Below, in pieces: positions 11,375 through 22,009 of a stretch of DNA of 64,000 nt (positions are counted from its first letter, which is position 1; every line of letters begins with the position of its first letter). The notes under the pieces are model-generated. The model was not told the origin of the DNA, made no database searches, and saw nothing but the letters and a program-made list of their open reading frames with translations. Both the position numbers and the translations under genes were made by a program. The stretch is from Pseudoxanthomonas broegbernensis. Its GTDB lineage: Bacteria; Pseudomonadota; Gammaproteobacteria; Xanthomonadales; Xanthomonadaceae. The stretch lies in assembly GCF_014202435.1 (NCBI RefSeq), contig NZ_JACHGU010000008.1, positions 1 through 64,000 of the forward strand, given 5' to 3'.

Positions 11375-12487
11375 CTACTGCGCGTCCGGGTGCAGCGCCT
11401 CGTAGCCCACGCGCACCGGCTTGACCCCGTCCATCACCAGCGCGTAGCTCACCTTGTCGAAGGTGCGGAACACCATGGCGTGGGCCGCGTACTCGTCCGG
11501 CAGGATCTCGCCGCCGCCGCTGAAGCGGTCGTTCTGGCGCGAGGTGCTGCCGCGGCGGAGGGGGTTGTTGATGTGGCTGCCATCGCGCCACAGCGAGAAC
11601 ACCGCGCCGTTGTCCACGCCGTCCACGCGGCCGGCGGACAGGGCGACCACGTCGCGCGGGCCGCCGGCGCTGAAGGAATCGGCCACCGCCAGCACGCGCA
11701 CGCCGGCCGGCACCGAGGCCATGGCATGCGGGAAGAACTGCAGGTCGTACGGCTGTGCTTCCACCGGGATCAGGCGGTCGCCGGCGCGCACCTCGTGCCC
11801 GCCGTCCTCCAGGTGCAGGGTCGCCACGGTGGCGCCGTTGCCGGCCAGGCGGGTGACCGTGCCGATGTTGACCTGGGCCAGCTCGTGGCCGAGGAACGCG
11901 TTGCGCTCGCTCGGCGGCACGTACTGCTTCCACAGGTTGCCGTCGCCGGGGGTGGGCCGGCCGTTGGCGTTCAGGTCGCGGAAGGTCCGTGGCAGGGCGT
12001 AGCGCACCGTCGGGCGCACCACGGCGTAGCGCTGGCCGGCCTGCGCGCCGTCCAGGTCCTTCACGTAGGCGGCCAGGCCGGAGCTGCCGCGCAGGCGGTT
12101 GTCCTCGAAGCCGACCACGTAGGGCAGGTGGCCGAAGTCGTCGACCACCCGCAGGTTCTTCAGGAACGGCTCGATCTCCGACAGCGGGATCGCGCCGATC
12201 GGCGCGTCCTCGCGTGGGCCGGCCCGCACCCCGACCCGATCCATGTAGGCCAGGCTGAGCACGTCGCCCGGATAGATCAGGTGCGGGTTGGCGACCTGCG
12301 GGTTGGCCTGCCAGATTTCCGGCCACAGCCACGGCTTGTTCAGGAACCGCGCGGCGATGTCCCAGAGTGTGTCGCCCTTGCGGACCACATAGGTGTCCGG
12401 GTGGCTGCCGGCCGGTTCGACGGCCACGGCATAGGTGGCGACGGTCAGCATGGCGACGGCAAGGACCGTCCGAAGACGCGTGAGCAT
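11375..12487 (-). CDS. LysM peptidoglycan-binding protein
   Basis: 370 residues with a signal peptide (LAVAMLTVATYAVA) and one LysM domain at about 31-80 (YVVRKGDTLWDIAARFL, then LIYPGDVLSL), which binds N-acetylglucosamine-containing glycan in the wall. The rest, about 290 residues, is a conserved proteobacterial extension of unknown role; it has no catalytic motif I recognise. It is the first gene of the minus-strand run lysM-dprA-smg and is divergent from def, with 128 bases between the starts. Confidence 0.85.
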   Translation of the reverse strand: MLTRLRTVLAVAMLTVATYAVAVEPAGSHPDTYVVRKGDTLWDIAARFLNKPWLWPEIWQANPQVANPHLIYPGDVLSLAYMDRVGVRAGPREDAPIGAIPLSEIEPFLKNLRVVDDFGHLPYVVGFEDNRLRGSSGLAAYVKDLDGAQAGQRYAVVRPTVRYALPRTFRDLNANGRPTPGDGNLWKQYVPPSERNAFLGHELAQVNIGTVTRLAGNGATVATLHLEDGGHEVRAGDRLIPVEAQPYDLQFFPHAMASVPAGVRVLAVADSFSAGGPRDVVALSAGRVDGVDNGAVFSLWRDGSHINNPLRRGSTSRQNDRFSGGGEILPDEYAAHAMVFRTFDKVSYALVMDGVKPVRVGYEALHPDAQ

Positions 12488-12522
12488 GGTTGCGATCCGC
12501 CTGATTCCCCAACAGGTTCGCG

Positions 12523-12553
12523 ACTATAGTCCAGAATCCGGGCCATTGCGCAA
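12523..12553 (-). promoter_or_regulatory. Possible promoter of the LysM-dprA run
   Basis: On the minus strand a TATAGT -10 element (12528-12523) lies about 35 bases before the LysM start. A TTGCGC element (12553-12548) stands 19 bases upstream of it, a longer spacing than ideal. A TAGAAT on the plus strand (12564-12569) could serve def. Confidence 0.3.
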
Positions 12554-12615
12554 GCATCCGCGCTAGAATTGCGACAGCCGGCGGGTTTGCCCCGGCCGTT
12601 CCAGAGAGTTTCGCC

Positions 12616-13128
12616 ATGGCCCTGCTGCCCATCCTCGAATTCCCCGATCCGCGCCTGCGCACCAAGGCCGCGCAGGTCGACCCTGCGCAGGTGGCCACGC
12701 CCGGGTTCCAGCGCCTGCTCGACGACATGTTCGAGACCATGTACGCCGCCCCCGGCATCGGCCTGGCCGCCACCCAGGTGGACCGGCACCTGCGCTTCAT
12801 GGTGATCGACGTGAGCGAGGGCAAGGACGCGCCCATGGTGTTCGTCAACCCGCAGATCACCGCCCGCGACGGCGAGCAGGTCTACCAGGAAGGCTGCCTG
12901 TCGGTGCCCGGCATCTTCGCCGACGTCGCCCGCGCCGGCACCATCACCGTGTGTTTCCTGGACCGCGAGGGCCGCGAGCGGGAACTGACCACCGACGGCC
13001 TGCTGGCGGTATGCATCCAGCACGAGATCGACCACCTGGAAGGCAAGCTGTTCGTGGACTATCTCTCGCCGCTCAAGCGCGAGATGGTGCGCAAGAAGCT
13101 GGCCAAGCAGCGCAAGCACGCGGCGTGA
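12616..13128 (+). CDS. def: Peptide deformylase
   Basis: 170 residues. It removes the N-formyl group from nascent proteins. All three family motifs are present: GIGLAATQ (47-54), EGCLS (92-96, metal ligand Cys94) and QHEIDH (metal ligands His136 and His140, catalytic Glu137). The C-terminus is lysine-rich. It is the first gene of the def-fmt-rsmB run, whose products all act in translation. Confidence 0.97.
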   Translation: MALLPILEFPDPRLRTKAAQVDPAQVATPGFQRLLDDMFETMYAAPGIGLAATQVDRHLRFMVIDVSEGKDAPMVFVNPQITARDGEQVYQEGCLSVPGIFADVARAGTITVCFLDREGRERELTTDGLLAVCIQHEIDHLEGKLFVDYLSPLKREMVRKKLAKQRKHAA

Positions 13129-13247
13129 GCCGCGCGGCGCGCGCCCGTTCCCCCGCTTGTGTTCCCGTTCCCGCGCCGTCGCCGGCCGCGCCGGCGTGAG
13201 GCCGTACCGCCGCCCGCCGCCGCGCGCCGGCTGGAGTCGATGACCCG

Positions 13248-14168
13248 ATGAGGATTGTGTTCGCCGGCACCCCGGACTTCGCCGTGCCTTCGCTGCGTGC
13301 CGCCGCGCAGCGCGGCGAGGTGGTCGCCGCCTATACCCAGCCCGACCGTCCGGCCGGCCGCGGCCGCGGCCTGGCCGCCTCGCCGGTCAAGCTGGAAGCG
13401 GTCGCCCGTGGCATCCCGGTGCGCCAGCCCGAGAGCCTGCGCGATGCGCAGGCGCAGGCCGCGCTGCGCGACCTGGCCCCGGACCTGCTGGTGGTGGTGG
13501 CCTACGGCCTGATCCTGCCGCAGGCGGTGCTGGACATCCCCCGCTTCGGCTGCTGGAACGTGCATGCCTCGCTGCTGCCGCGCTGGCGCGGCGCCGCGCC
13601 GATCCAGCGTGCGATCCAGGCCGGCGATGCGGAAACCGGCGTATGCCTGATGCAGATGGAGGCCGGCCTGGACACCGGCCCGGTGCTGCTGGAGCAGCGC
13701 ACTCCCATCGCCGAGGACGAGACCGGCGGCCGGTTGCACGACCGCCTGGCCGAACTGGGCGCGCAGGTGCTGGCCGACGGGCTGGGCCTGCTGCGCGCCG
13801 GCATCCGCCCGGTACCGCGGCCGCAGCCGGAGCAGGGCGCCACCTATGCGCGCAAGCTGGACAAGGCCGAGGCGCGGCTGGACTGGAGCCGGCCGGCGGA
13901 GGAACTGGCCCGCACCGTGCGCGCGTTCAACCCCTGGCCGGTGGCCGAGGCCACGGTGGCCGGCGAGCGCCTGCGCATCCACGGCGCCGTGGCCCTGCCG
14001 CTGGCCCACCATGCCGCGCCGGGCACGCCGCTGGCCGCAGGCCGCGACGGGCTGGACGTGGCCTGCGGGCAGGACGCGCTGCGCCTGCGCGTGGTCCAGC
14101 GCGACGGCGGCCGGGCGATTACCGCGGCCGACTGGCTCAACGCGCGCCGCGACCTGTCCTTCGGCTGA
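13248..14168 (+). CDS. fmt: Methionyl-tRNA formyltransferase
   Basis: 306 residues. It transfers a formyl group from 10-formyl-tetrahydrofolate to initiator Met-tRNA. The N-terminal domain has [12 protein letters not shown] and the active-site segment with Asn104, His106 ([12 protein letters not shown]) and Asp142 (GLDTGP). The C-terminal OB-like domain follows from about residue 205. It is 119 bases after def and three bases before rsmB, so probably co-transcribed with both. Confidence 0.96.
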   Translation: MRIVFAGTPDFAVPSLRAAAQRGEVVAAYTQPDRPAGRGRGLAASPVKLEAVARGIPVRQPESLRDAQAQAALRDLAPDLLVVVAYGLILPQAVLDIPRFGCWNVHASLLPRWRGAAPIQRAIQAGDAETGVCLMQMEAGLDTGPVLLEQRTPIAEDETGGRLHDRLAELGAQVLADGLGLLRAGIRPVPRPQPEQGATYARKLDKAEARLDWSRPAEELARTVRAFNPWPVAEATVAGERLRIHGAVALPLAHHAAPGTPLAAGRDGLDVACGQDALRLRVVQRDGGRAITAADWLNARRDLSFG

Positions 14169-14171
14169 CCA

Positions 14172-15539
14172 ATGCAGACTCCGCGCCCGCCCGCCCGGCG
14201 CCCGCTCCCTGCGCGTCCCGACCGCCCCCTGGCGCCGGGCGTGGAAGTGCGCGTGCATGCGGCGCAGGTGCTCGACGCGGTGGTCCATCGTGGACGTTCG
14301 CTGAAGTCGGAACTGGCCCCGGTGCTGCCGCGCCTGCCCGATCCGCGCGACCGTGCGCTGCTGGAGGCGATCGTGTTCGCCGCCCTGCGCGGCCGCCACC
14401 GTTATGTCCCCGCGCTGCGCGGCTGGCTGCAGAAGCCGCCGGGCGCGGGCGATGGCCCGTTGATGGCGCTGCTGCTGGCCGGTTGCGCCCAGCTCGATGC
14501 ACTGCAATTGGCGGCGCATGCCGCGCTGGACGCCACCGTGGAGGCGGCGCGCGCGCTGGGCCGGCCACACCAGGCCGGGCTGGTCAATGCCTTGCTGCGC
14601 CGGGCCCAGCGCGAGGGCTTCCCCTCCGCCGATCCGGCCGCGGCCTGGCCGGACTGGCTGCGAACCCGGGTGGCCGCGGCCTGGCCGGCGCAGGCCGCGC
14701 AGGTATTCGCCGCCAGTGCGCAGCCGGCGCCGCTGTGGCTGCGGGTCAACCGCCGCCGCATCGGCCGCGACGACTACCGTGCGCTGCTGGACGCGGCCGG
14801 GATCGCCAGTGCCGTCGACCCGCGCCTGGCCGACGCCCTGCGCCTGGATGCGCCCGTGCCGGTGGCCGGCCTGCCCGGTTTCGACGCAGGGCTGGCCGCG
14901 GTGCAGGACGGTTCGGCGCAGCAGGCCGTGGACGCGCTGGCCGCCGAACCGGGCGCGCGCGTGCTCGACGCCTGCGCCGCACCGGGCGGCAAGGCCGCGC
15001 ACCTGCTCGAACGCGACCCCACCCTGGAACTGCTGGCGCTGGACGCCGACCCGCGCCGGCTGGCCCGGGTGGAGGACAACCTGCGCCGCTCCGGCGTGGC
15101 CCCGGAGAGCGCGTCCGGCCGGGTGCAGGTGCGCGCCGGCGACGCCACCGTGCCGGCGCAGTGGTGGGACGGCTTCACCTTCGACGCGGTGCTGCTGGAT
15201 GCGCCGTGCTCGGCCACCGGCGTGGTCCGGCGCCAGCCGGACATCCTGCTGCACCGCCGCGCGCAGGACATCGACGCCCTGGTCCAGGCCCAGGCCCGGT
15301 TGCTGGATGCGGTGTGGCCGGTGCTGCGCCCGGGCGGCGTGCTGCTGTACGCCACCTGCTCGATCCTGCCGGAAGAGAACGCCGGGCAGATCGCCGCTTT
15401 CCTGGCGCGCACCCCGGACGCATCCGCCACCGCGTTGGGCGAGGCGTTCGGCCATGCCGCCGGCGCTGGCCGCCAGCGCCTGACCGGCGAGGACGGCCTG
15501 GACGGCTTCTTCTACGCGCGCCTGCGCAAGGCCTGCTGA
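14172..15539 (+). CDS. rsmB: 16S rRNA (cytosine-967-C5)-methyltransferase RsmB
   Basis: 455 residues. An N-terminal NusB-like RNA-binding domain (about 30-165) is followed by a Nol1/Nop2/Sun methyltransferase domain. The SAM-binding motif is [15 protein letters not shown] (265-279). The two cysteines of the catalytic mechanism are Cys346 in [10 protein letters not shown] and Cys396 in [11 protein letters not shown]. The N-terminus carries about 20 extra Arg/Pro-rich residues. It starts three bases after the fmt stop, consistent with an operon. Confidence 0.95.
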   Translation: MQTPRPPARRPLPARPDRPLAPGVEVRVHAAQVLDAVVHRGRSLKSELAPVLPRLPDPRDRALLEAIVFAALRGRHRYVPALRGWLQKPPGAGDGPLMALLLAGCAQLDALQLAAHAALDATVEAARALGRPHQAGLVNALLRRAQREGFPSADPAAAWPDWLRTRVAAAWPAQAAQVFAASAQPAPLWLRVNRRRIGRDDYRALLDAAGIASAVDPRLADALRLDAPVPVAGLPGFDAGLAAVQDGSAQQAVDALAAEPGARVLDACAAPGGKAAHLLERDPTLELLALDADPRRLARVEDNLRRSGVAPESASGRVQVRAGDATVPAQWWDGFTFDAVLLDAPCSATGVVRRQPDILLHRRAQDIDALVQAQARLLDAVWPVLRPGGVLLYATCSILPEENAGQIAAFLARTPDASATALGEAFGHAAGAGRQRLTGEDGLDGFFYARLRKAC

Positions 15540-15562
15540 GCGCCCGGTACCATCCTCCCCCG

Positions 15563-17290
15563 ATGCGACTGCCGATCCCGCGTTCCGCGCCTGTGCGCGA
15601 TGCCCTGCTGCTGTGGCTGACCGCCCTGCTCGTGCTTGGAGCGGGCCTGGGCCTGCGCGATCCATGGCCGGCCGACGAGCCGCGCTTCGCCCTGGTTGCC
15701 CGGCAGATGGTGGAGAGCGGCAACTGGCTGTTCCCGCATCGCGGCATCGAGCTGTATTCGGACAAGCCGCCGATGCTGATGTGGCTGCAGGCCGCGTTCC
15801 ACACGCTTACCGGCAGTTGGCGGGTGGCCTTCCTGCTGCCCTCGCTGCTGGCCGCGCTGGGCACGCTGTGGTGCGTGCAGGACCTGGGCCGGCGGCTGTG
15901 GACGCGCAAGGTCGGGCTATACGCGGCCTGGGCGCTGCTGTTCGCCTTCCAGTTCACCTGGCAGGCGAAGAAGGCGCAGATCGACCCGCTGGTCACCTTC
16001 TTCATCACCCTGGCCAATTACGGGCTGCTGCGCCACCTGCTGCTGGGGCCGGACTGGCGCGGGTGGGCGCTGGGGTGGTTCGCCGCCGGCATCGGCACCA
16101 TCACCAAGGGCGTGGGCGTGCTGGCGCTGCTGATGCTGGTGCCGGCGGCGCTGGCTTGCTGGCGCGGCTGGCCGGGCGTGCGGGCGCATGCGCGCGACCC
16201 CCGCTTCTGGCTGGGGCCGCTGGCATTCATGGCGGCGGTATCGCTGTGGCTGGCACCGGTACTGGCGGCGGCGCTGTCCAGCGGCCTGCCCGAGCACCGC
16301 GCCTACCTGGACGACATCCTGTTCCGGCAGACCGCCGAGCGCTATTCCCGCTCCTGGGACCATCACCAGCCGCCGTGGTACCACCTGAGGGTGATGGCCA
16401 CGATGTGGATCCCGCCGGCGCTGGCCCTGCCCTGGGCGCTGCCGGCATGGTGGCGGCGACTGCGCCGGCGCGATCCGCGCTACCTGCTGCCGCTGGCGTG
16501 GTGGGGGCTGGTGGTGGTGTTCTTCTCGCTGTCGCCCGGCAAGCGCGACGTCTACGTGATGCCGGCTCTGCCGATGATGTGCCTGGTGCTGGCGCCGCTG
16601 TTGCCGGGGCTGCTGCGGCGCGGCTGGGCGCGGGCGCTGGTGCTGCTGCTGGCGCTGGGCGTGGCGGTGGCGTTCGCCGCCGCCGGCTTGTCGGTGCTGG
16701 AGGGCGGCGGTTCGCTGGCCGGGCGCCTGCGCGAGGAGCGCGGGCTGGATGCGGCCAGCATCCGCGCCGCCGGCTGGATGCTGTTGGGCATCGGTGCGTG
16801 GGGGCTGGGCTGCGCGCTGCTCCTGCGCCGCCGTGCGACGGCGGCGCTGCTGGCCGGGCTGGCCGGGGTGTGGGTGGTCTTCGGCCTGGTCGGCTACCGG
16901 CTGCTCAACGACGCCAGCTCCGCGCGCGGGTTGATGGCCGCCGTCGGCCAGCGCATCGGCCCGGAGGCCGAGCTGGGCCTGGTGGCGTGGAAGGAGCAGA
17001 ACCTGCTGATGGCCGACCGCCCGGCAACGAACTTCGGCTTCAAGCGCAGTTGGGACGCGCAACTGCGCCTGGGCTTGGAGTGGCAGGCGCAGGCCCCGGG
17101 CCGCTGGCTGCTGCTGCAGGAGGACGCTTTGGAAGGCTGCATCGACCGGCAGCGGATCGAGCTGGCCGGAGTCGCCAACCGCCGGCGCTGGTGGCTGGTG
17201 CCCGCCGGCGCGGCCGGCGGCCGCTGCCTGCCGACCGCGGCCGAGCGCGCGGCCGCGGCGCGGCGCCAGACCGAGGACGTGGACGAATAG
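15563..17290 (+). CDS. ArnT-like GT83/PMT-family membrane glycosyltransferase
   Basis: 575 residues from ATG 15563, with ten or more predicted transmembrane helices. The first periplasmic loop carries the acidic DPWPADEPRFA motif typical of undecaprenyl- or polyprenyl-phosphate-sugar-dependent transferases, followed by SDKPPMLMW. The family (ArnT and relatives) moves a sugar from a lipid carrier to lipid A or a surface glycan on the periplasmic side. The substrate cannot be told from sequence. It begins 24 bases after rsmB and is followed by an O-antigen-ligase-like gene, which suggests work on lipopolysaccharide. Confidence 0.8.
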   Translation: MRLPIPRSAPVRDALLLWLTALLVLGAGLGLRDPWPADEPRFALVARQMVESGNWLFPHRGIELYSDKPPMLMWLQAAFHTLTGSWRVAFLLPSLLAALGTLWCVQDLGRRLWTRKVGLYAAWALLFAFQFTWQAKKAQIDPLVTFFITLANYGLLRHLLLGPDWRGWALGWFAAGIGTITKGVGVLALLMLVPAALACWRGWPGVRAHARDPRFWLGPLAFMAAVSLWLAPVLAAALSSGLPEHRAYLDDILFRQTAERYSRSWDHHQPPWYHLRVMATMWIPPALALPWALPAWWRRLRRRDPRYLLPLAWWGLVVVFFSLSPGKRDVYVMPALPMMCLVLAPLLPGLLRRGWARALVLLLALGVAVAFAAAGLSVLEGGGSLAGRLREERGLDAASIRAAGWMLLGIGAWGLGCALLLRRRATAALLAGLAGVWVVFGLVGYRLLNDASSARGLMAAVGQRIGPEAELGLVAWKEQNLLMADRPATNFGFKRSWDAQLRLGLEWQAQAPGRWLLLQEDALEGCIDRQRIELAGVANRRRWWLVPAGAAGGRCLPTAAERAAAARRQTEDVDE

Positions 17291-17390
17291 ACGGCAAGAG
17301 TACCGGGCCGGCGGCGTTGCCGGCTCAGGCGATGTTCGGGCGGGAGGACGGAGTATCCACCGTCCGGCGAAGGACGGGAGCGGTAATGGC

Positions 17391-18641
17391 GTGAATGGCG
17401 GCGACGTGAACGACAGGGGCGAGACCCGCTTGCGGTGGGCGCAGGCCGGCGCGTCCGCGGCGCTGTGGTGCCTGCCGGCGCTGGTGCTGACCCTGCCCAA
17501 GGGCGTGCTGCCCTTCGGCCTGCTGCTGCTCGCCTCCACCTTGCTGGTGCCCGGCCGGCTGCTGGCCGGCGCCAGGCAGATCGGCCGGCCGCTGGCGCTG
17601 GCCGCGTTCGCGGGGCTGTTCGCGCTGGGCGTGGCGTTCGCGTCCAGTTGGACGCTCAGCGCCGCGCCGGGCCAGGTCGACAGCATGGACCGGCTGCTGG
17701 GGCTGCCCTGGGTGATGGCCTGGGCCTACGTGCTGGGTCCTTCGCGCGGCCAGCTCTGGCGCGGCGCGCTGTTCGGGCTGGTCGCGGCCGCGGTGCTGGC
17801 CGGCTACCAGGTGCTGGCCGGTGCCGAGCGTGCTTCCGGCTGGGGCAACGCGATCGTCTTCGCCGACGTGGTCCTGGCGCTGATGGTGCTGGTGGTGTTC
17901 TGCCGGCCGCCGCGGCGCTGGCGCTGGGCCACCGTGGGGCTGGCCTGCGGCACCGTGGCGATCCTGCTCAGCGGCACCCGCGGCGCCTGGCCGGGGTTGC
18001 TGCTGGTGCTGGTGGTGCTGGTGCTGGGCAGCGGCTGGCAGAGCCGGCGCAGCCGCATCCTGCTGCTGGGCGCGGCGGTGGCGGTGGTGGCCGCCCTGGT
18101 GGGCACCGTGCCGGGGCTGACCGAGCGCATGCGCCTGTCGGAGCTGCAGCAGGACATCGTCCGCATCGACCGTGGCGACCACGATTCCTCGGCCGGCGCG
18201 CGCCTGGAGCGTTTGCAGGTGGCGGCACGGGCCTTCGCCGCGCAGCCCTGGAGCGGGGTGGGCTTCGCCCATTTCGACCGGGCCATGCGCCAGCGCCTGT
18301 CCGACTGCCGCCGCCTCGCCCCGGCCCTGCGCTGCGACCTGGGCCATGCGCACAACGACCTGGCCGAATGGGCCGCGACCATGGGCGTGCCGGGCGTCGC
18401 GGCGCTGGCATGCCTGTACGGCATCCCGCTGTGGCTGTTCCTGAGGCTGCGGCGGTCGGCCGTGGCCGACCCCCTGCGCGGCGCGGCCGCGGCCGGGGCG
18501 ATGGTGGTGGCGGTATACGTGCTGTGCGGGCTGACCCAGTCGATGTTCGCCCACCAGACCACCACCAGCCTGTATGCGGCCCTGACCGGCATCCTGCTGG
18601 GGCTGGCGCTGCGGGAGGCGCGGGTAGCGGCGCCCTCGTAG
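17391..18641 (+). CDS. O-antigen ligase (WaaL) family membrane protein
   Basis: 416 residues from a GTG at 17391; a second in-frame GTG lies at 17406. There are about ten transmembrane helices and one large periplasmic loop between roughly residues 240 and 330, which contains LERLQVAARAFAAQPWSGVG and a conserved histidine segment (LGHAHNDLAEWAA). This is the usual Wzy_C/WaaL layout, in which the loop holds the residues that attach polysaccharide to lipid A core. The neighbouring ArnT-like gene supports an envelope glycan role. Polymerase instead of ligase activity cannot be excluded. Confidence 0.78.
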   Translation: MNGGDVNDRGETRLRWAQAGASAALWCLPALVLTLPKGVLPFGLLLLASTLLVPGRLLAGARQIGRPLALAAFAGLFALGVAFASSWTLSAAPGQVDSMDRLLGLPWVMAWAYVLGPSRGQLWRGALFGLVAAAVLAGYQVLAGAERASGWGNAIVFADVVLALMVLVVFCRPPRRWRWATVGLACGTVAILLSGTRGAWPGLLLVLVVLVLGSGWQSRRSRILLLGAAVAVVAALVGTVPGLTERMRLSELQQDIVRIDRGDHDSSAGARLERLQVAARAFAAQPWSGVGFAHFDRAMRQRLSDCRRLAPALRCDLGHAHNDLAEWAATMGVPGVAALACLYGIPLWLFLRLRRSAVADPLRGAAAAGAMVVAVYVLCGLTQSMFAHQTTTSLYAALTGILLGLALREARVAAPS

Positions 18642-18702
18642 GAACGGGGCACAACCAGTGGCCCGGCGTGCGGGTGCGCGGGCGTTCCCGGCTCCGGGGG
18701 GA

Positions 18703-18845
18703 GATCGCCGACTGACGTCGGTCCCTACGCCGCAGGGCGGTGGCGTGCCCACGCGCGTAGCAGCCGGGTAGGGCGGGCGACCGTGGTGCAGGCGTGCCGT
18801 CGTTTCCCGCCCGAGGCCATGTCGCCACTGACGTCGGCTCCTGAC
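18703..18845 (-). repeat. Pair of REP-like units
   Basis: On the minus strand both units read roughly GGAGCCGACGTCAGTGGCGA (first copy GGGACCGACGTCAGTCGGCGA). They resemble the other short palindromic units in this window (38603-38690, 39257-39286, 41065-41160), which share the GGCTTCAGTCGGC-type core. Confidence 0.5.
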
Positions 18846-18890
18846 AAGGGCCAGGGACTGCGCCTGTGTCCTACGGTACCGGGGAAGCAC

Positions 18891-18922
18891 AAAAAAGAGC
18901 CGGCCCAGGAGTAAGGGCCGGC
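18891..18922 (-). terminator. Rho-independent terminator of the MHS symporter gene
   Basis: On the minus strand an 8-base GC stem (18922-18915 pairing with 18906-18899, GCCGGCCC/GGGCCGGC) with an 8-base loop is followed by CTC and then six T residues (18896-18891). It begins about 40 bases after the symporter stop codon. Confidence 0.8.
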
Positions 18923-18963
18923 GCATGCAAGGCCGGCCCGGGGGCCGGCATCGGGGGATGCCG

Positions 18964-20625
18964 CTACTGGGTGATGTCCACGTCCTTGGTCTCGTGCAGG
19001 AACAGCACCCCGATCACCAGCGTCATCACCGCCACGCCGATCGGGTACCACAGGCCGTAGTACATGTTGCCGGTGCCCGCGACCAGGGCGAAGGAGATCG
19101 CCGGCAGGAAGCCGCCGAACCAGCCGTTGCCGATGTGGTAGGGCAGGGACATGGAGGTGTAGCGGATCCGGGTCGGGAACAGTTCGACCAGGTAGGCGGC
19201 GATGGGGCCGTAGACCATGGTCACGTAGATCACCAGCAGCCACAGCAGGAACAGCGTGCCCGCCTTGTTGATGCGCGCCGGGTCGGCCTTTTCCGGATGC
19301 CCGGCCGCGGTCAGCGCAGCCTTCAGCGAGGTGCCCAGTTCGGCGCCCCTGGCCTTGGCCTCGTCCTTGGACAGGCCGGCGCCCTCGTAGGAGTCGACCG
19401 TGATCCCGCCCACTTCCACCTGCGCCAGCGAGCCGGCCGGGGCCGCCTGCACCGTGTACGGCACGCCGGACTTGGTCAGCGCGGCGGTGGCGATGTCGCA
19501 GGAACTGGTGAACTTGCGCACGCCGGCCGGATCGAACTGGAAGCTGCAGGTGGTGGGATCGGCGATCACGTGCGCCGGTGCGTTCTGGCGCGCCTCCTCG
19601 ACCGCCGGGTTGGCGAAGTGGGTGAGGCCCTTGAAGATCGGGAAGTAGGTCAGCGCGGCCAGCAGGCAGCCGGCCAGGATGATCTTCTTGCGCCCGATCT
19701 TGTCCGACAGCCAGCCGAAGAACACGAAGAACGGCGTGGCCAGCGCGAGCGCGGCGGCGATGAACAGGTTGGCGGTGGTGCCGTCGACCTTGAGCGACTG
19801 GGTCAGGAAGAACAGCGAGTAGAACTGGCCGCCGTACCAGACCACCGCCTGGCCGGCGGTGGCGCCCAGCAGCACCAGCAGCATCAGCTTCAGGTTGCCG
19901 CCCTTCATCGAGTCGCGGAACGGCTTCTTCGAGCCCTTGCCCTCGGCCTTCATCTGCTGGAACAGCGGCGATTCGCTCAGTTGCAGGCGGATCCACACCG
20001 AGATGCCGAGCAGCACGATGGACACCAGGAACGGGATGCGCCAGCCCCAGGCCTCGAACGCCTCGGTGCCCAGCGACAGGCGGCAGCCCAGGATCACCAG
20101 CAGCGACAGGAACAGGCCCAGCGTGGCCGTGGTCTGGATGAAGCTGGTGTACAGGCCGCGCTTGCCCTGCGGCGCATGCTCGGCCACGTAGGTGGCCGCG
20201 CCGCCGTACTCGCCGCCCAGCGCCAGGCCCTGGGCCAGGCGCAGCAGGATCAGGATGACCGGCGCGGCCAGGCCGATGCTGGCGTAGGACGGCAGGATGC
20301 CGACGATGAAGGTCGACGTGCCCATGATCACGATGGTGACCAGGAACGTGTACTTGCGGCCGATGCGGTCGCCCAGGCTGCCGAAGAAGGCCGCGCCGAA
20401 CGGGCGCACCGCGAAGCCGGCGGCGAAGGCCAGCAGGGCGAAGATGAAGCCGGTGGTCTCGTTGACCCCGCTGAAGAACTGCCTGGCGATGATCGCCGCC
20501 AGCGAGCCGTACAGGTAGAAGTCGTACCACTCGAAGACCGTGCCCAGGCTCGAGGCGAAGATGACCCGCTTGTGGCCGGTGCTGAGCTTGGCCGGCGGTG
20601 CGTTGTTCATGGTGGTCGAACTCAT
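18964..20625 (-). CDS. MFS transporter, metabolite:H+ symporter (MHS) family, with a large loop insertion
   Basis: 553 residues. The N-terminus ([41 protein letters not shown]) is diagnostic of the MHS family, which includes KgtP, ShiA and ProP and takes up organic acids and similar solutes with protons. Residues about 332-453 form an unusual soluble insertion between transmembrane segments, with Cys360 and Cys376. The C-terminal half resumes with [14 protein letters not shown]. It is 16 bases downstream of a DcaP-type porin gene, with acs divergent, so a carboxylate such as acetate or a dicarboxylate is the likely substrate; this is inference from context. Confidence 0.88.
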   Translation of the reverse strand: MSSTTMNNAPPAKLSTGHKRVIFASSLGTVFEWYDFYLYGSLAAIIARQFFSGVNETTGFIFALLAFAAGFAVRPFGAAFFGSLGDRIGRKYTFLVTIVIMGTSTFIVGILPSYASIGLAAPVILILLRLAQGLALGGEYGGAATYVAEHAPQGKRGLYTSFIQTTATLGLFLSLLVILGCRLSLGTEAFEAWGWRIPFLVSIVLLGISVWIRLQLSESPLFQQMKAEGKGSKKPFRDSMKGGNLKLMLLVLLGATAGQAVVWYGGQFYSLFFLTQSLKVDGTTANLFIAAALALATPFFVFFGWLSDKIGRKKIILAGCLLAALTYFPIFKGLTHFANPAVEEARQNAPAHVIADPTTCSFQFDPAGVRKFTSSCDIATAALTKSGVPYTVQAAPAGSLAQVEVGGITVDSYEGAGLSKDEAKARGAELGTSLKAALTAAGHPEKADPARINKAGTLFLLWLLVIYVTMVYGPIAAYLVELFPTRIRYTSMSLPYHIGNGWFGGFLPAISFALVAGTGNMYYGLWYPIGVAVMTLVIGVLFLHETKDVDITQ

Positions 20626-20641
20626 ATGGAATCCCCCTTCC

Positions 20642-22009
20642 TCAGAAGCTGTATTTGATGTGGGTGTGCAGGCGCTTCAGGTCGCCCTCGCGGTCGTCCT
20701 CCAGCGAGCGTTGGCCGTAGATCAGCTCGGCGCCGACGTCCAGCTTCGGAAGCGGCGAATAGATCAGGTTCGCGTGGAAGGACTGGGTGCGCTCGGTAAC
20801 TCCCCAGCCGGTGATGGATGCGTCGTTGTCGAAGTGCGATGCCGCATACATCAGGTTGCCGCGCAGCTTCGGGCCGAAGGCGTGGCGCCAGGCGACGAAG
20901 CCGCCGTAGCCGTCCAGTGCCTGGATGTCCCCTCCGGCATCGGTGACCACGTCGCTGCCAATGCCGAAGCCCAGGTAGCGGCCGATGCCGCTGCCGGCAT
21001 TGGCTGCATAGCGGATGTCGTCGCTGGCGCCCAGATTGTATTTGCCCGACACGCTCACCGCCATGCCGCCGTCGGTGCGGTCGCCGGCCTTGAACTGGCG
21101 CAGCAGGCCGGCCACCGAGAAGTGGCCCCAGCCGCCCTTGGCCTGCCAGCGCGCGGTCACGTCGGGCAGCGCGTTGTCGCCGCTGTTGGAGCGCGCGGCG
21201 CCCAGGTAGGAGGTCACCGTGGTCTGCGGGTTCTCGATCGACACCGACCACGGCCCCCGGGTGTAGCGCAACTGGGCCTGGCGCACGAACACGGTGCCGT
21301 CGGTGGGGCCGACGAAGTCCACCGCGTCCGGCAGCGCGGCCACGTCCATGAAGTTGGACCAGGTCTGGCCGGCCAGCCAGTTGTTCCAGCTCACGTAGGC
21401 CTGGCGCAGGGTGACCGCATAGGTGTTGGTGGCCGTCTCGTTGCCGGCCAGCGTGTTGCTGCCGCCGCCGAAGAAGTCCATCTCCACGTAGCCCTTGAGC
21501 GTGTCGCCGGCGTCGGTGACGTGGTCGGCGCTGAGCCAGAAGCGCGAGAACTGGGCGTGGAAGTCGGCGTACGGGTCGCCGCCGTCGCCGGCCACCGGGA
21601 TGGTGCTGGGCACGTAGAACAGGCGCCCGGACGAACCGTCGGCGATGCGGCCGTCGCTGGTGTCGGTGGCCATCGCGTCCATCTTGATGAAGCCGCCATA
21701 GGAGAACGTGGTGCCGGCGCTGGCGCCGGGGGTGATCGTGGTGGCCTGGATCGGCTGCTTGCCGGCCGGCGCCGCCGGCGCGGCGGCGGCCTGGACCTGG
21801 GTCACCTGCTCCTGGGTGGCGGCGATCTGGGTCTGCTGCTGTTGCTGCGCCGACAGCAGCATCTGGACCTGGCGTTCGAGGTCCGCGACGCGGGCCTCCA
21901 GCGCCTTCTCGCGTTCGCTCTGCGCCAGCGCGCTTCCGGGCGCCGCCAGCGCGAGCAGCAGCGCCGCGGCAAGCGGCGCCCGCGCCCGCATGGATGGATG
22001 CTTGCTCAT
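20642..22009 (-). CDS. DcaP-like trimeric outer-membrane porin
   Basis: 455 residues from ATG 22009, which has a strong GAGGAGG ribosome site. Signal peptide ([17 protein letters not shown]), then a coiled-coil segment (about 30-60, [19 protein letters not shown] with a Gln run), as in DcaP porins where it forms a periplasmic stalk. The beta-barrel starts at about [11 protein letters not shown] and ends in the terminal aromatic motif HIKYSF required for BAM insertion. DcaP proteins let small dicarboxylates and similar anions through. It forms a unit with the MHS symporter gene, so the two probably take one substrate across both membranes. Confidence 0.85.
   Translation of the reverse strand: MSKHPSMRARAPLAAALLLALAAPGSALAQSEREKALEARVADLERQVQMLLSAQQQQQTQIAATQEQVTQVQAAAAPAAPAGKQPIQATTITPGASAGTTFSYGGFIKMDAMATDTSDGRIADGSSGRLFYVPSTIPVAGDGGDPYADFHAQFSRFWLSADHVTDAGDTLKGYVEMDFFGGGSNTLAGNETATNTYAVTLRQAYVSWNNWLAGQTWSNFMDVAALPDAVDFVGPTDGTVFVRQAQLRYTRGPWSVSIENPQTTVTSYLGAARSNSGDNALPDVTARWQAKGGWGHFSVAGLLRQFKAGDRTDGGMAVSVSGKYNLGASDDIRYAANAGSGIGRYLGFGIGSDVVTDAGGDIQALDGYGGFVAWRHAFGPKLRGNLMYAASHFDNDASITGWGVTERTQSFHANLIYSPLPKLDVGAELIYGQRSLEDDREGDLKRLHTHIKYSF

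Larger units (their letters stand above)
18642..18963. other. Intergenic region between convergent genes with two REP-like units and a terminator
   Basis: The region holds two related units containing a GACGTCGG core (18703-18727 and 18818-18845) in the same orientation, then a strong terminator hairpin for the minus-strand symporter gene. I see no coding sequence. Confidence 0.55.
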
